The notes below the pieces were generated by a model that was given only the letters and a program-made list of their open reading frames with translations, was not told the origin of the DNA and made no database searches. The position numbers and the translations under genes are program-made. 64,000 bases of DNA from an uncultured Bacteroidales bacterium (GTDB lineage Bacteria; Bacteroidota; Bacteroidia; Bacteroidales; FEN-979): the NCBI GenBank assembly GCA_903903985.1, contig CAIVAT010000118.1, positions 26,176 through 90,175 of the forward strand. The letters run 5' to 3'. Positions 51,231-59,635 of the stretch are shown here, one piece after another; position 1 is the first letter of the stretch; every line of letters begins with the position of its first letter.

Positions 51231-54128
51231 ATGAAAATGACCAGCAGATTTATCGCAATTTTACTTTTCGTGGTTTCCATTACCGCTCAGGCCCAGGTGG
51301 GGATCAACAGCACGGGAGCCAATCCCGACGGCAGCGCCATGCTCGATGTGAGTTCTACCGAAAAAGGACTTTTAATTCCCCGCATGACCGAAGCCCAGCG
51401 AACGGCCATTGTCCTTCCTGCCAAAGGATTGCTGGTTTACCAGAATGATGGAACCGAAGGGTTTTATTATTACGATGGTTCGGCATGGACAAGGCTTACC
51501 AGCGGGACTTACACCGAATCCGACCCCGTTTTTGGTTTATCGGCTGCTCATGGAATTACTTCATCGAACATTACCAACTGGAACACGGCTTATGGTTGGG
51601 GCGATCATGCAGGATTGTACCGGCCTGTAACATGGGTTCCCACCTGGAATGATATTGCCGGCAATCCGTTCCACTGGAGTTCACCGGCAAATGGCGACCT
51701 GATGAGATATGACCTCAGCACCGAACATTGGGAAAATTTTGCTCCGGAATATCTGACAAGTTATACCGAAACCGACCCGATCTATTCGTCAAAGTTCGAC
51801 CCGACAGGCGCTGCCAGCGAAGACCTGCTTAAATTCAACGGCACAAAGTTCGTGAAATTCACCCCCAACTTCACCGAAAGCAATTATCTGTATAACACCA
51901 AATACGGAGTAAAACTATTGGCACGAAACGATGCCCAGGCAAATGTGGACTTTGTTCTGTCTCCCAAAGGAAACGGGGCCATCCTTGCCCAACAACCCGA
52001 CGGAACATCGGCAGGTGGTAACAATAGGGGGCACTACGCTATTGATTTTCAGATGAACAGACTTATGCCTTCCTACGTGGCAAGTGGATCATATTCGGTT
52101 ATTGCCGGTGGTCAAAACAATACTGCTACAGGTACATCTTCGACAGTTGGCGGAGGAGATGGTAATACTGCGACCGGTGGGTATTCTTTTATTGGCGGAG
52201 GCACAGGCAATCTGGCAGATGGTTTCTTTTCCTTTATTGGTGGAGGGGATTTAAATTCGGCAAGTGGTAATAAATCATTTGCAAATGGTTATTATAATAC
52301 TGCTCAATCGTATGGTGAATCGGTGCTGGGTTTGTGTGCAACGGTGGGTTCCGGTAATCCCACAGATTATGTTGCAACTGACCGGCTTTTTGTGGTTGGC
52401 AACGGTAGTGCTTACGATACCCGAAGCAATGCCCTGGTCATATTAAAAAATGCCAACACGACCATTGGCGGAACCCTTGCCATTAACGCCAATGGTACTA
52501 ATACAAGTTTTACCTTTCCTTCAGGAAGAGGAAACAGCGGACAGGTGCTGACCACCAATGGTACAGGAACTTTATCATGGGCTACCCCCGCGGCTGGCAC
52601 TGTAACTGCTGTTACAGGTACAGCACCAATTGTATCCAGCGGCGGTGCCACCCCGGTTATTTCAATTTCGGCAGCAACGATCAGTGCTGCAGGAAGTATG
52701 AGCGCGGCAGATAAAACCAAACTGGATGCAATAACAGGCACAAATACCGGCAACCAGACCATCACCCTAACTGGTGATGTAACAGGTTCGGGTACAGGAA
52801 GTTTTGCGGCTACCATTGCCGGAAGTGCTGTTACCAATAGCAAGATGGCCAATATGGCCGCCAACACAATCAAGGTAAACAATACAGCAGCTGCAGCAGC
52901 GCCAGGCGACCTTTCACTTACTGCCAACACCTTCCCGTCCCGGAAGAGCACTGGAAACATAACGGCTTACCCTGTCACCGATTTTGCTTTTGACATTCTG
53001 AACGATGCCGATGCAGTCACGGTAAGAACAACCATTGGCGCCGGTACAGGTAATGGCACAGTTACCGGGGTTGGTGGCACGGCTCCTATCGTTTCTACGG
53101 GCGGTGTCAGTCCTGCAATTTCAATTTCGGCGGCCACCACCAGTGCTGCCGGCAGCATGAGCGCAGCAGATAAAACCAAATTGGATGCCATCACCGGTAC
53201 AAACACCGGCAACCAGACCATCACCCTAACCGGCGATGTTATCGGATCGGGTACCGGAAGTTTTGCGGCTACCATTTCTGCAAGTTCTATTACCAATGCC
53301 AAGATGGCAAACATGGCCGCCAACACAATAAAGGTAAACAACACGACCTCCGCGGCAGCGCCAGCCGACCTTTCACTTACGGCCAACACTTTCCCATCCC
53401 GGAAAAGCACAGGAAACATAACGGCTTACGCCATCACCGATTTTGCTTTCAACATACTGAATGATGCTGATGCTGCCACGGTGAGGACAACCATAGGAGC
53501 CGGAACAGGTAATGGCACGGTTACATCAGTAACCGGAACAGCTCCTATTGCTTCATCAGGAGGAAATGCACCTGCCATTTCAATTTCGCCCGCTACCATT
53601 AGCGCTGCAGGAAGCATGAGTGCGGCGGATAAAACCAAGTTGGATGGATCAACCCATGCCATCGGCGATACTTATGGCGGTGGGATCGTATTTTACGTTT
53701 ATGACGGAGGAAGGCACGGACTGATTGGAGCCACATCTGACCAAAGTAATAACATAAGATGGTACGGTGGTTCAAATACAAATACACGTGCAAGAGCTGA
53801 TGGAGTGGGTGCAGGGTTAAAAAACACAGCCATAATCATCGCCAATCAGGGTCCGGTGGATGGAAACAGCTTTGCCGCGTCCTTGTGCAATGAATATTCA
53901 GTAACAGTTGATGGAGTTACTTATGGCGATTGGTATTTACCTTCTAAATATGAATTGAATTTATTATACTTACAAAAAAACCTGTTTGGAAACTTTACTA
54001 CTGGCACCTATTGGAGTTCCACCGAGTTCAGTGCTACCCAAGTATGGGTCCATGTCTTTTTCAATGGTGAGCAGTACGAGAGCGATAAATACAACATAAT
54101 CTCTGTACGGGCTATTCGGGCTTTTTAA
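51231..54128 (+). CDS. Large repetitive surface protein (YadA-head-like, tail-fibre-like repeats, DUF1566-like end)
   Basis: 965 residues with a signal peptide ending near ITAQAQ. The N-terminus MLDVSSTEKGLLIPRMTEAQ recurs in Bacteroidota surface proteins. Residues about 283-380 contain YadA-head-like 14-residue repeats (SYSVIAGGQNNTATG, SSTVGGGDGNTATGG, YSFIGGGTGNLADG). Residues about 455-805 hold 459-base (153-residue) repeats: ISAAGSMSAADKTKLDAITG occurs twice, and a third copy is partial. The C-terminal 150 residues (GGGIVFYVYDGGRHGLI, YGDWYLPSKYELNLLY, GTYWSSTEF) match a DUF1566/Fibrobacter-type module. It is probably a secreted adhesin-like fibre. Confidence 0.8.
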   Translation: MKMTSRFIAILLFVVSITAQAQVGINSTGANPDGSAMLDVSSTEKGLLIPRMTEAQRTAIVLPAKGLLVYQNDGTEGFYYYDGSAWTRLTSGTYTESDPVFGLSAAHGITSSNITNWNTAYGWGDHAGLYRPVTWVPTWNDIAGNPFHWSSPANGDLMRYDLSTEHWENFAPEYLTSYTETDPIYSSKFDPTGAASEDLLKFNGTKFVKFTPNFTESNYLYNTKYGVKLLARNDAQANVDFVLSPKGNGAILAQQPDGTSAGGNNRGHYAIDFQMNRLMPSYVASGSYSVIAGGQNNTATGTSSTVGGGDGNTATGGYSFIGGGTGNLADGFFSFIGGGDLNSASGNKSFANGYYNTAQSYGESVLGLCATVGSGNPTDYVATDRLFVVGNGSAYDTRSNALVILKNANTTIGGTLAINANGTNTSFTFPSGRGNSGQVLTTNGTGTLSWATPAAGTVTAVTGTAPIVSSGGATPVISISAATISAAGSMSAADKTKLDAITGTNTGNQTITLTGDVTGSGTGSFAATIAGSAVTNSKMANMAANTIKVNNTAAAAAPGDLSLTANTFPSRKSTGNITAYPVTDFAFDILNDADAVTVRTTIGAGTGNGTVTGVGGTAPIVSTGGVSPAISISAATTSAAGSMSAADKTKLDAITGTNTGNQTITLTGDVIGSGTGSFAATISASSITNAKMANMAANTIKVNNTTSAAAPADLSLTANTFPSRKSTGNITAYAITDFAFNILNDADAATVRTTIGAGTGNGTVTSVTGTAPIASSGGNAPAISISPATISAAGSMSAADKTKLDGSTHAIGDTYGGGIVFYVYDGGRHGLIGATSDQSNNIRWYGGSNTNTRARADGVGAGLKNTAIIIANQGPVDGNSFAASLCNEYSVTVDGVTYGDWYLPSKYELNLLYLQKNLFGNFTTGTYWSSTEFSATQVWVHVFFNGEQYESDKYNIISVRAIRAF
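52597..53640 (+). repeat. Coding tandem repeat with 459-base unit (about 2.3 copies)
   Basis: The ATAAAACCAA landmark occurs at 52711, 53170 and 53629, exactly 459 bases apart each time. The copies encode about 153 residues and are highly similar over their length; the third copy is cut off after about 120 bases. Confidence 0.9.
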
Positions 54129-54332
54129 AAATTAATCAATTTAATGTGAATCAAAGAGATCCGAAATATGATGTCAGCGGGATCACCGTCACAACAACCT
54201 GGTTTGAATGGAATCTGGCCTCCCGGATCTACCTGGCCAGGATCGTTTTCATGAATATTTGGTTGTGGAGGGGAAGTTTGTGAAGCAGTCCAAAAAATGA
54301 TAGAGAGAAAAATGGAGATGGCAATTATCATC

Positions 54333-54370
54333 TAAAATAAAAAAATAAAGCACTGAATATCAGTGCTTTA
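54333..54370 (-). terminator. Terminator of tRNA-Val
   Basis: TAAAGCACTG and CAGTGCTTTA (54346-54355 and 54361-54370) form a perfect ten-base-pair stem with a five-base loop. On the minus strand the stem is followed by a run of T, and it begins four bases after the tRNA 3' end. Confidence 0.92.
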
Positions 54371-54373
54371 TAG

Positions 54374-54448
54374 TGGGATGTGAGGGATTCGAACCCACGA
54401 CCCCCGCCCTGTCAAGGCGATGCTCTAAACCAACTGAGCTAACATCCC
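54374..54448 (-). tRNA. tRNA-Val (anticodon GAC)
   Basis: 75 bases on the minus strand. The acceptor stem GGGATGT pairs with ACATCCC; the D arm is GCTC/GAGC. The anticodon stem TCGCC/GGCGG encloses the loop TTGACAG, giving anticodon GAC (Val), not GTC (Asp). The T loop is TTCGAAT. The T stem GTGGG/CCCTC has one T-T mismatch. CCA is not encoded. Confidence 0.9.
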
Positions 54449-54552
54449 ATGGGGGTGCAAAGATATTAATTCTTTTTAAAATCAAACGGGAAAATTACAG
54501 GAAAGGAGGGGCAGGAGGACAGGGAAAGCGAGAGCCCGCCATTGATCTGCCG

Positions 54553-54587
54553 TCACGCGTTACGTGTCACTTGTCACGTGTCACGCA
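54553..54587. repeat. 7-base tandem repeat overlapping the flavin reductase stop
   Basis: Five consecutive units: TCACGCG, TTACGTG, TCACTTG, TCACGTG, TCACGCA. The stop codon of the flavin reductase (54581-54583, minus strand) lies in the last unit. Same family as 18825-18863. Confidence 0.75.
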
Positions 54588-55081
54588 TTCCGGTAGATCC
54601 CCAGAATCTCCCCATAGTAAACCATATGAAAATCCCTGAGCGGATAGTATTTTTTAACAATTCCCTGATCCAGGGTGGCCGCATCAAGGAAATGCTTATG
54701 TACGATCCTGCATTCAAAATGAATTGCTGATTCTGAAATATAAAAAGATTCTGTCCTGGCACATTTTTCAATGGTGAAATTACAGGCTTCAGCTTTGTTA
54801 AGGTCGCGGCCTGACCGGGTTCCGCAAATGCCAAGTTCCTTCTTATACTGATCCGGCAAAACACATACCGAGAAATCCCTCGCTGATTCCATCAGTTTGA
54901 AAGTATGACGAACCGGCCTGACCAGCACCGTCATGATCTGTTTGTTCCAGATATGGCCGAGGGTCGCCCAGCCGATGGTCATCAGGTTGGGAGGATTCCC
55001 GGCAACCAATATAATCCCTTCCCCATCCAGTTTAACGAGTGTTTCCTGATATACATCGAATAATTCAACCTCTTTATGCAT
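54581..55081 (-). CDS. Flavin reductase-like (FMN-binding split-barrel) protein
   Basis: 166 residues. GIILVAGNPPNLMTIGWATLG near residue 22 and MTVLVRPVRHTFKLMESARDFSVCVLP near residue 50 are the FMN-binding split-barrel blocks, and IHFECRIVHKHFLD near residue 120 is typical of this family. It binds flavin and may reduce it or a substrate in the cytoplasm. The start ATG at 55079-55081 is 17-20 bases downstream of a -7 box. Its stop lies in a short tandem repeat. Confidence 0.83.
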   Translation of the reverse strand: MHKEVELFDVYQETLVKLDGEGIILVAGNPPNLMTIGWATLGHIWNKQIMTVLVRPVRHTFKLMESARDFSVCVLPDQYKKELGICGTRSGRDLNKAEACNFTIEKCARTESFYISESAIHFECRIVHKHFLDAATLDQGIVKKYYPLRDFHMVYYGEILGIYRNA

Positions 55082-55088
55082 AAAGAAC

Positions 55089-55109
55089 TAATTTTGACCT
55101 TCAAAAGTA
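55089..55109. promoter_or_regulatory. Face-to-face -7 boxes between flavin reductase and DPP IV genes
   Basis: TAATTTTG on the plus strand (55089-55096) serves the DPP IV-like gene; TACTTTTG on the minus strand (55102-55109) serves the flavin reductase gene. The boxes are five bases apart, so the two polymerases could not bind at once. -33 boxes are weak. Confidence 0.5.
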
Positions 55110-55135
55110 ATGCTATTCCTTAATCCAGGCTATTT

Positions 55136-57367
55136 ATGAAAAGAAGTTTTATCAACTTTTTCCTTACTGCATTTTTAGTTGCGATGCAGATCGCAGGCAT
55201 CGCCCAGGGCGACAGAACGATGATCACCCTGGAGGATATTTATAAAAACCGTAAGTTTTCTTCAAAAAGCTTTCCTGCCGTTCATTCCATGAATGACGGA
55301 GAGCATTATTGCCAGCTGGCTAAGGACAGCCTGAACCTTTACGAATATGCCACCGGAAAGCGTTCAGGTACGCTTGCAATTTCGAAACAGTTGGTTGCTG
55401 CCGGTGATACTACCACGATCCCGATGTCGGGATTTATTTTTTCAGGGGATGAAACCAAAATCCTTTTTCCTGCCGGCACCGAGGCAATCTATCGCCGCTC
55501 ATCCAAGGCCACTTATTACATCTATGACCTGGCCACCAAAAAACTTGTTCCTTTGTCAAAAAACGGGAAGCAACGTCTTGCCACATTTTCACCTGACGGG
55601 ACAAAAGTCGCTTTCGTGCGCGACAACAACATTTTCATAAAGGATCTATCGATTGCGGCGGACAATGCGGGTGGCACCCCGGATGGACAGGAAACGGGGG
55701 CTGAATACCAGGTGACGACCGATGGCAAAATCAACGAGATCATCAATGGCGCCACCGACTGGGTTTATGAAGAAGAGTTTGAATTCTCAAAAGGGTTTGA
55801 GTGGTCGCCCGACGGGAAAAACATCGCGTTTTACAGGTTCGACGAGCGCAAGGTGAAGGAATATCAGCTTACCTACTACGGGGATCTTTATCCAAAGCAA
55901 TACAAATATAAATACCCGAAGGCAGGAGAGGATAATTCTGTGATTGGGATTTACCTGTATCATGTTGGTTCGAAAATGACAACCCGGGTGGATATTGGGA
56001 AAGATACGGATATTTACATTCCAAGGATCAAATGGACCGGTGATCCCGGTACGCTGGCCCTTTACAGGCTGAACCGCCATCAGAATAAACTTGAACTGAT
56101 TTTGGCTGATGCTGTTACGGGGGAATCGAAGGTAATTTATACCGAGGAGAATAAATATTACATCGAAATTAATGATCACTGGCGTTTCCTTAAAAATAAC
56201 AATGGGTTTCTGATCTCCAGTGAAAAAGACGGGTTCCGGCACCTTTATTTATATGACATCGGCGGGAAACTGATCCGCCAGTTGACCACGGGGAATTTTG
56301 AAGTGCTGGATGTGACAGGGATCGATGAGAAAGCCGGTTTGGTATATTACACGTCCAACGAAACATCGCCCATGGATAAAGATCTCTGTGCGGTGAGCCT
56401 TGACGGGAAGAAAAAAATCAAACTCAATGCAAAACAGGGAACCAACTCGGCCGAATTCAATGCAACCTATACTTACTATATCGGGCGATGGTCGGATATC
56501 AATACACCCGCAACCATTGCAGTATATAAATCAGATGGCGCTGAAGTCCGCATGTTGCAGAACAACAGCAAACTCTGGGAGACGATGGTTGAGTCCCGTT
56601 TCAGCAAAGCAGAATTTTTTAAATTCAAAACCGTGGATGGAGTGGAGCTCAATGGTTTGATGCTTAAACCGCCTGATTTTGATCCCGGAAGGAAGTATCC
56701 GGTCCTTTTTACCATTTATGGCGGACCGGGTTCCCAAACCGTAAACAATGCTTGGGGAGCAGTATCATCGTGGAACCAATTGTGGGCGCAGCACGGCATC
56801 ATCGTGGTTTCTGTGGATAACCGGGGAACCGGCGGCAGGGGGGAGGAGTTTAAAAAGTGCACCTACCTGCAGCTGGGTAAATTTGAGACCCTTGACCAGA
56901 TTGAAGCGGCAAAATACCTTGGAACCCTCCCCTTTGTCGATAAATCCAGGATCGGGATGTGGGGTTGGAGCTTTGGTGGTTACCTTACCCTGTCGTGTCT
57001 GACCAAGGGAGCGGATTATTTCAGCTTTGGAATTGCCGTAGCTTCGGTGACCAACTGGAAATATTATGACAACATTTATACGGAACGCTTTATGCGAACA
57101 CCTCAGGAAAACAACGCTGGTTATGAGGAGAATTCCCCCGTGAATCACGCTTCCAAACTGAAGGGAAACCTGCTCCTGATCTGTGGGATGGCAGATGATA
57201 ATGTTCATCCGCAGAATTCATACGACATGGTAACGGCACTGGTTGGGGCCGATAAACAATTTGAATCCCAATTCTATCCCAACAGCAACCATGGAATTTA
57301 TACCGGGAAAAACACGACAATCCACCTCTACAAACGGATGACCGATTTTATCCTCAGCAACCTGTAG
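55136..57367 (+). CDS. S9B peptidase, dipeptidyl peptidase IV-like
   Basis: 743 residues with a signal peptide (residues about 1-25). Residues about 60-500 form the beta-propeller (LATFSPDGTKVAFVRDNNIF, WVYEEEFEFSKGFEWSPDG, whose EE pair binds the substrate N-terminus). The alpha/beta hydrolase domain has GGPGSQTVNNAW, the catalytic Ser in GMWGWSFGGYL near residue 617, Asp in GMADDNVHPQNS near residue 690 and His in NSNHGIY near residue 722. It removes Xaa-Pro dipeptides in the periplasm or at the surface. Length and motifs match bacterial DPP IV. Confidence 0.93.
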   Translation: MKRSFINFFLTAFLVAMQIAGIAQGDRTMITLEDIYKNRKFSSKSFPAVHSMNDGEHYCQLAKDSLNLYEYATGKRSGTLAISKQLVAAGDTTTIPMSGFIFSGDETKILFPAGTEAIYRRSSKATYYIYDLATKKLVPLSKNGKQRLATFSPDGTKVAFVRDNNIFIKDLSIAADNAGGTPDGQETGAEYQVTTDGKINEIINGATDWVYEEEFEFSKGFEWSPDGKNIAFYRFDERKVKEYQLTYYGDLYPKQYKYKYPKAGEDNSVIGIYLYHVGSKMTTRVDIGKDTDIYIPRIKWTGDPGTLALYRLNRHQNKLELILADAVTGESKVIYTEENKYYIEINDHWRFLKNNNGFLISSEKDGFRHLYLYDIGGKLIRQLTTGNFEVLDVTGIDEKAGLVYYTSNETSPMDKDLCAVSLDGKKKIKLNAKQGTNSAEFNATYTYYIGRWSDINTPATIAVYKSDGAEVRMLQNNSKLWETMVESRFSKAEFFKFKTVDGVELNGLMLKPPDFDPGRKYPVLFTIYGGPGSQTVNNAWGAVSSWNQLWAQHGIIVVSVDNRGTGGRGEEFKKCTYLQLGKFETLDQIEAAKYLGTLPFVDKSRIGMWGWSFGGYLTLSCLTKGADYFSFGIAVASVTNWKYYDNIYTERFMRTPQENNAGYEENSPVNHASKLKGNLLLICGMADDNVHPQNSYDMVTALVGADKQFESQFYPNSNHGIYTGKNTTIHLYKRMTDFILSNL

Positions 57368-57401
57368 CATGTTTACGTCACGTGTCGCGACAATAAATTG
57401 T

Positions 57402-57433
57402 TTTGGAAATATCGAATAAAGGTTGTACTTTTG
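57402..57433 (+). promoter_or_regulatory. Promoter of the rpsU - xerC/D - hpf cluster
   Basis: TTTG at 57402-57405, a 20-base spacer, then TACTTTTG at 57426-57433. rpsU starts 52 bases downstream. Confidence 0.8.
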
Positions 57434-57484
57434 CGCCCTAAATAATAATTAGTATTCACATTAACAAGAAAGTGAGCGAAAAGC

Positions 57485-57682
57485 ATGATTATCGTACCTG
57501 TTAAAGAAGGTGAGAGCATTGACAGATCTTTGAAGAAACTGAAACGCAAATTTGAAAAGACGGGCGTGGTTAAAGAACTTCGTGAGCGTCAGAAATTTAC
57601 AAAACCATCCATCAAACATCGGGAGGCAGTCAATAAGGCGATTTACATCCAGAAGATTCAGGACGCCGAAGCTGCGAAATAG
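57485..57682 (+). CDS. rpsU: 30S ribosomal protein S21
   Basis: 65 residues. MIIVPVKEGESIDRSLKKLKRKFEKTG is the S21 N-terminus, followed by a basic helix with ELRERQKFTKPS. S21 helps mRNA binding on the small subunit near the 16S 3' end. It heads the conserved group rpsU, tyrosine recombinase, hpf. Confidence 0.96.
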   Translation: MIIVPVKEGESIDRSLKKLKRKFEKTGVVKELRERQKFTKPSIKHREAVNKAIYIQKIQDAEAAK

Positions 57683-57790
57683 CATCAGTTAAATTTTTCC
57701 AGGAAGAAATTTTGATTCAGGTAAAAATCATCGTATATTTATAGGATGATTTATTATCGGCTTAGTTCCTTTTTATTTTCTTAGTGACCG

Positions 57791-58666
57791 GTGAAGCAAC
57801 GCTTTCTTGCATATCTGCAATACGAAAAACGGTATTCTCCCCAAACCGTAACTGCCTACCGGATCGATCTGGATCAGTTTTACGGATATCTTCATGCCTG
57901 TTATGAAATCGAGGATATTTACCTGGTCACCCATCCCATGGTCCGGTCATGGATGGCAGAGATGATGGAACACGGGATCAGCGCACGGTCAATCACCCGC
58001 AAACTTACCACGCTCAAATCATTCTATAAATTCCTCCTGCGAGAAGGCATCCTGGAAAGTAATCCCTTGCTGAAGCTTACTTCGCCAAAAGTGCCGAAAC
58101 GGCTGCCTGTTTTTGTTGAAAGGGACAAGATGGATATGTTGTTGGATCACATTGATTTCGGGGCTGGTTATCCGGGGATCCGCAACAAACTCATCCTGGA
58201 GTTGTTTTATGTTACCGGGATGCGACTGTCGGAACTGGTCAACCTGAAAGAAACCGATCTTGATTTTCACCATCATACCATCAAGGTTCTTGGCAAGCGA
58301 AATAAAGAACGGCTGATCCCGTTTGGTAATAAATTTGAAATCTTATTAAAACATTATCTTGAAGAAAAGAGGAATTTATTCGGTGAAACAAATGCCTTGT
58401 TTCTGACAGATAAGGGAAAAATGATCTATCCCAAAATGATCTATCGCATTGTTACCGGATATCTGGGGATGGTCACAACACTTGAAAAAAAGAGTCCGCA
58501 TGTTTTACGCCATACTTTCGCCACTCATCTATTGAATAACGGGGCAGAATTGAACGCGGTAAAAGAGCTTCTGGGCCATGCAAACCTTTCTGCGACCCAG
58601 GTTTATACACACAACACGATTGAAAATTTGAAGAGAATTTACAAACAAGCCCATCCAAAGGCATAA
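57791..58666 (+). CDS. xerC: Tyrosine recombinase, XerC/XerD family
   Basis: 291 residues starting at GTG. The N-terminal SAM-like domain spans 1-85. The catalytic residues are Arg in VTGMRLSELVNLK near residue 142, Lys in GKRNKERLIP near residue 166, His-x-x-Arg in HVLRHTFATHLL near residue 238, His in LLGHANLSATQVYTH near residue 262, and the nucleophile Tyr in the same segment. Xer recombinases resolve chromosome dimers at dif. The position between rpsU and hpf is a fixed Bacteroidota arrangement, so this is a host gene, not a mobile-element integrase. C versus D cannot be decided by eye. Confidence 0.9.
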   Translation: MKQRFLAYLQYEKRYSPQTVTAYRIDLDQFYGYLHACYEIEDIYLVTHPMVRSWMAEMMEHGISARSITRKLTTLKSFYKFLLREGILESNPLLKLTSPKVPKRLPVFVERDKMDMLLDHIDFGAGYPGIRNKLILELFYVTGMRLSELVNLKETDLDFHHHTIKVLGKRNKERLIPFGNKFEILLKHYLEEKRNLFGETNALFLTDKGKMIYPKMIYRIVTGYLGMVTTLEKKSPHVLRHTFATHLLNNGAELNAVKELLGHANLSATQVYTHNTIENLKRIYKQAHPKA

Positions 58667-58668
58667 AA

Positions 58669-58675
58669 AAGGAGG
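58669..58675 (+). promoter_or_regulatory. Shine-Dalgarno sequence of hpf
   Basis: AAGGAGG-type sequence six bases before the hpf ATG. Clear SD sequences are rare in this window. Confidence 0.7.
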
Positions 58676-58680
58676 TCGGA

Positions 58681-58980
58681 ATGAATGTTAAAATTAACTC
58701 TGTCCATTTCAAGGCGGATAAAAAACTGGAAGCCTTTATCAATGAAAAGATGGAAAAATTGCACACTTTTTTTGAAGGTGTTATCGGCAGTGAGGTGATC
58801 TTGAAAATGGACAATACTGAAACACCGGATAATAAAGTTGCTGAAGTGCGCCTCTTGATTAAAGGGTATGATCTTTTTGCTAAAAAAGAATCAACCACAT
58901 TTGAGGCAGCGATCGACCTAGCATCGGAAGCATTGCGAAAACAACTTGTAAAGCATAAAGAAAAAGTAAGAGGGAACTGA
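58681..58980 (+). CDS. hpf: Ribosome hibernation-promoting factor, short form (HPF/RaiA)
   Basis: 99 residues, the length of short HPF. VNSVHFKADKKLEAFINEKMEKL and EVRLLIKGYDLFAKKESTTFEAAIDLASEALRKQL follow the S30AE fold, with the basic C-terminal KHKEKVRGN. It binds the 30S subunit and inactivates or dimerises ribosomes in stationary phase. It follows the recombinase gene after 14 bases. A strong hairpin lies 24 bases past the stop. Confidence 0.94.
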   Translation: MNVKINSVHFKADKKLEAFINEKMEKLHTFFEGVIGSEVILKMDNTETPDNKVAEVRLLIKGYDLFAKKESTTFEAAIDLASEALRKQLVKHKEKVRGN

Positions 58981-59004
58981 TTTCTCCGTTGCAGAATTCC
59001 GGGA

Positions 59005-59030
59005 GAAGGCAACCTTTTTTGGTTGCCTTC
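59005..59030 (+). terminator. Terminator-like hairpin after hpf
   Basis: GAAGGCAACC pairs perfectly with GGTTGCCTTC around a loop of six T. No long T-run follows, but the position right after hpf fits transcript ending. Confidence 0.75.
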
Positions 59031-59128
59031 ACTGTTTACGGAAATGCACTGTTGATAAGGGTTTTCGAGTACGGTACAGAATTTGTTAATAAAAATGCTC
59101 TTTTTATAAGCATATTTTTTTAAAATCC

Positions 59129-59159
59129 TTGTTTTGTAATCAAAATGTTTATACTTTTG
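59129..59159 (+). promoter_or_regulatory. Promoter of the tRNA/tuf cluster
   Basis: TTG at 59129-59131, a 20-base spacer, then TACTTTTG at 59152-59159, 27 bases before tRNA-Thr(TGT). Confidence 0.75.
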
Positions 59160-59186
59160 CAGTCCTTTTCAAAAAAGGGAAAGCGT

Positions 59187-59259
59187 GCCGATGTAGCTCA
59201 GCTGGTAGAGCAGCTGATTTGTAATCAGCTGGTCGGCGGTTCGAATCCGTCCATCGGCT
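59187..59259 (+). tRNA. tRNA-Thr (anticodon TGT)
   Basis: 73 bases. Acceptor GCCGATG/CATCGGC, D arm GCTC/GAGC, anticodon stem GCTGA/TCAGC with loop TTTGTAA (anticodon TGT), T loop TTCGAAT. First of four tRNA genes before tuf. Confidence 0.95.
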
Positions 59260-59361
59260 CTGTATTCGGGTTCAAACGGGATCCGGATCAATTAGAAAAT
59301 GTTCCTTGAATCATTGATTGAAGATCAAAAATTCATCATTTTATCACCTGATGAATAAATT

Positions 59362-59443
59362 GGGGGGATACCAGAGCGGTCAAATGGGGCAGACTGTAAA
59401 TCTGTTGGCGCAGCCTTCGGAGGTTCGAATCCTCCTCCCCCCA
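59362..59443 (+). tRNA. tRNA-Tyr (anticodon GTA)
   Basis: 82 bases with a long variable arm, as expected for a class II tRNA. Acceptor GGGGGGA pairs with TCCCCCC; the anticodon loop contains GTA within CTGTAAA; the T arm is GGAGG TTCGAAT CCTCC. Confidence 0.94.
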
Positions 59444-59480
59444 CAAAGCAGGTGATGAAAGGGTGAACCGGCAAGCTTGA

Positions 59481-59504
59481 AAGTTGGTAAGTTGGTAAGT
59501 TGGA
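59481..59504. repeat. 8-base tandem repeat between tRNA genes
   Basis: AAGTTGGT twice, then AAGTTGGA. Located between tRNA-Tyr and tRNA-Gly; period 8 like the repeats at 4555, 12915, 15875 and 20791. Confidence 0.75.
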
Positions 59505-59548
59505 CAAATAACTTACGTGCTTTTTAACTTGCAAACTTGCCCACTTTT

Positions 59549-59621
59549 GCGGAAGTAGCTCATTTGGTAGAGCGGAAGCCTTCCAAGCTTCAGGTGGCGG
59601 GTTCGAGCCCCGTCTTCCGCT
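59549..59621 (+). tRNA. tRNA-Gly (anticodon TCC)
   Basis: 73 bases. Acceptor GCGGAAG/CTTCCGC, anticodon stem GAAGC/GCTTC with loop CTTCCAA (anticodon TCC), T arm GCGGG TTCGAGC CCCGT. Confidence 0.95.
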
Positions 59622-59635
59622 CTGTGAACACCTTC

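Noticed and set aside
52412..52960. 182-codon frame opposite the repetitive surface protein
   Set aside because: It is antisense to the 459-base repeats and reappears with the same period, as expected for a shadow frame.
51231..54128. Tail-fibre-like repeats considered as part of a prophage
   Set aside because: No other phage genes lie nearby, and the protein has a secretion signal and a bacterial surface-protein C-terminus.
54374..54448. tRNA-Asp (GTC) as the identity of the minus-strand tRNA
   Set aside because: The anticodon loop reads TTGACAG, so the anticodon is GAC (Val).
57791..58666. Tyrosine recombinase as an integrase of a mobile element
   Set aside because: It lies in the conserved rpsU - Xer - hpf order with no attachment repeats; it is a chromosomal Xer protein.
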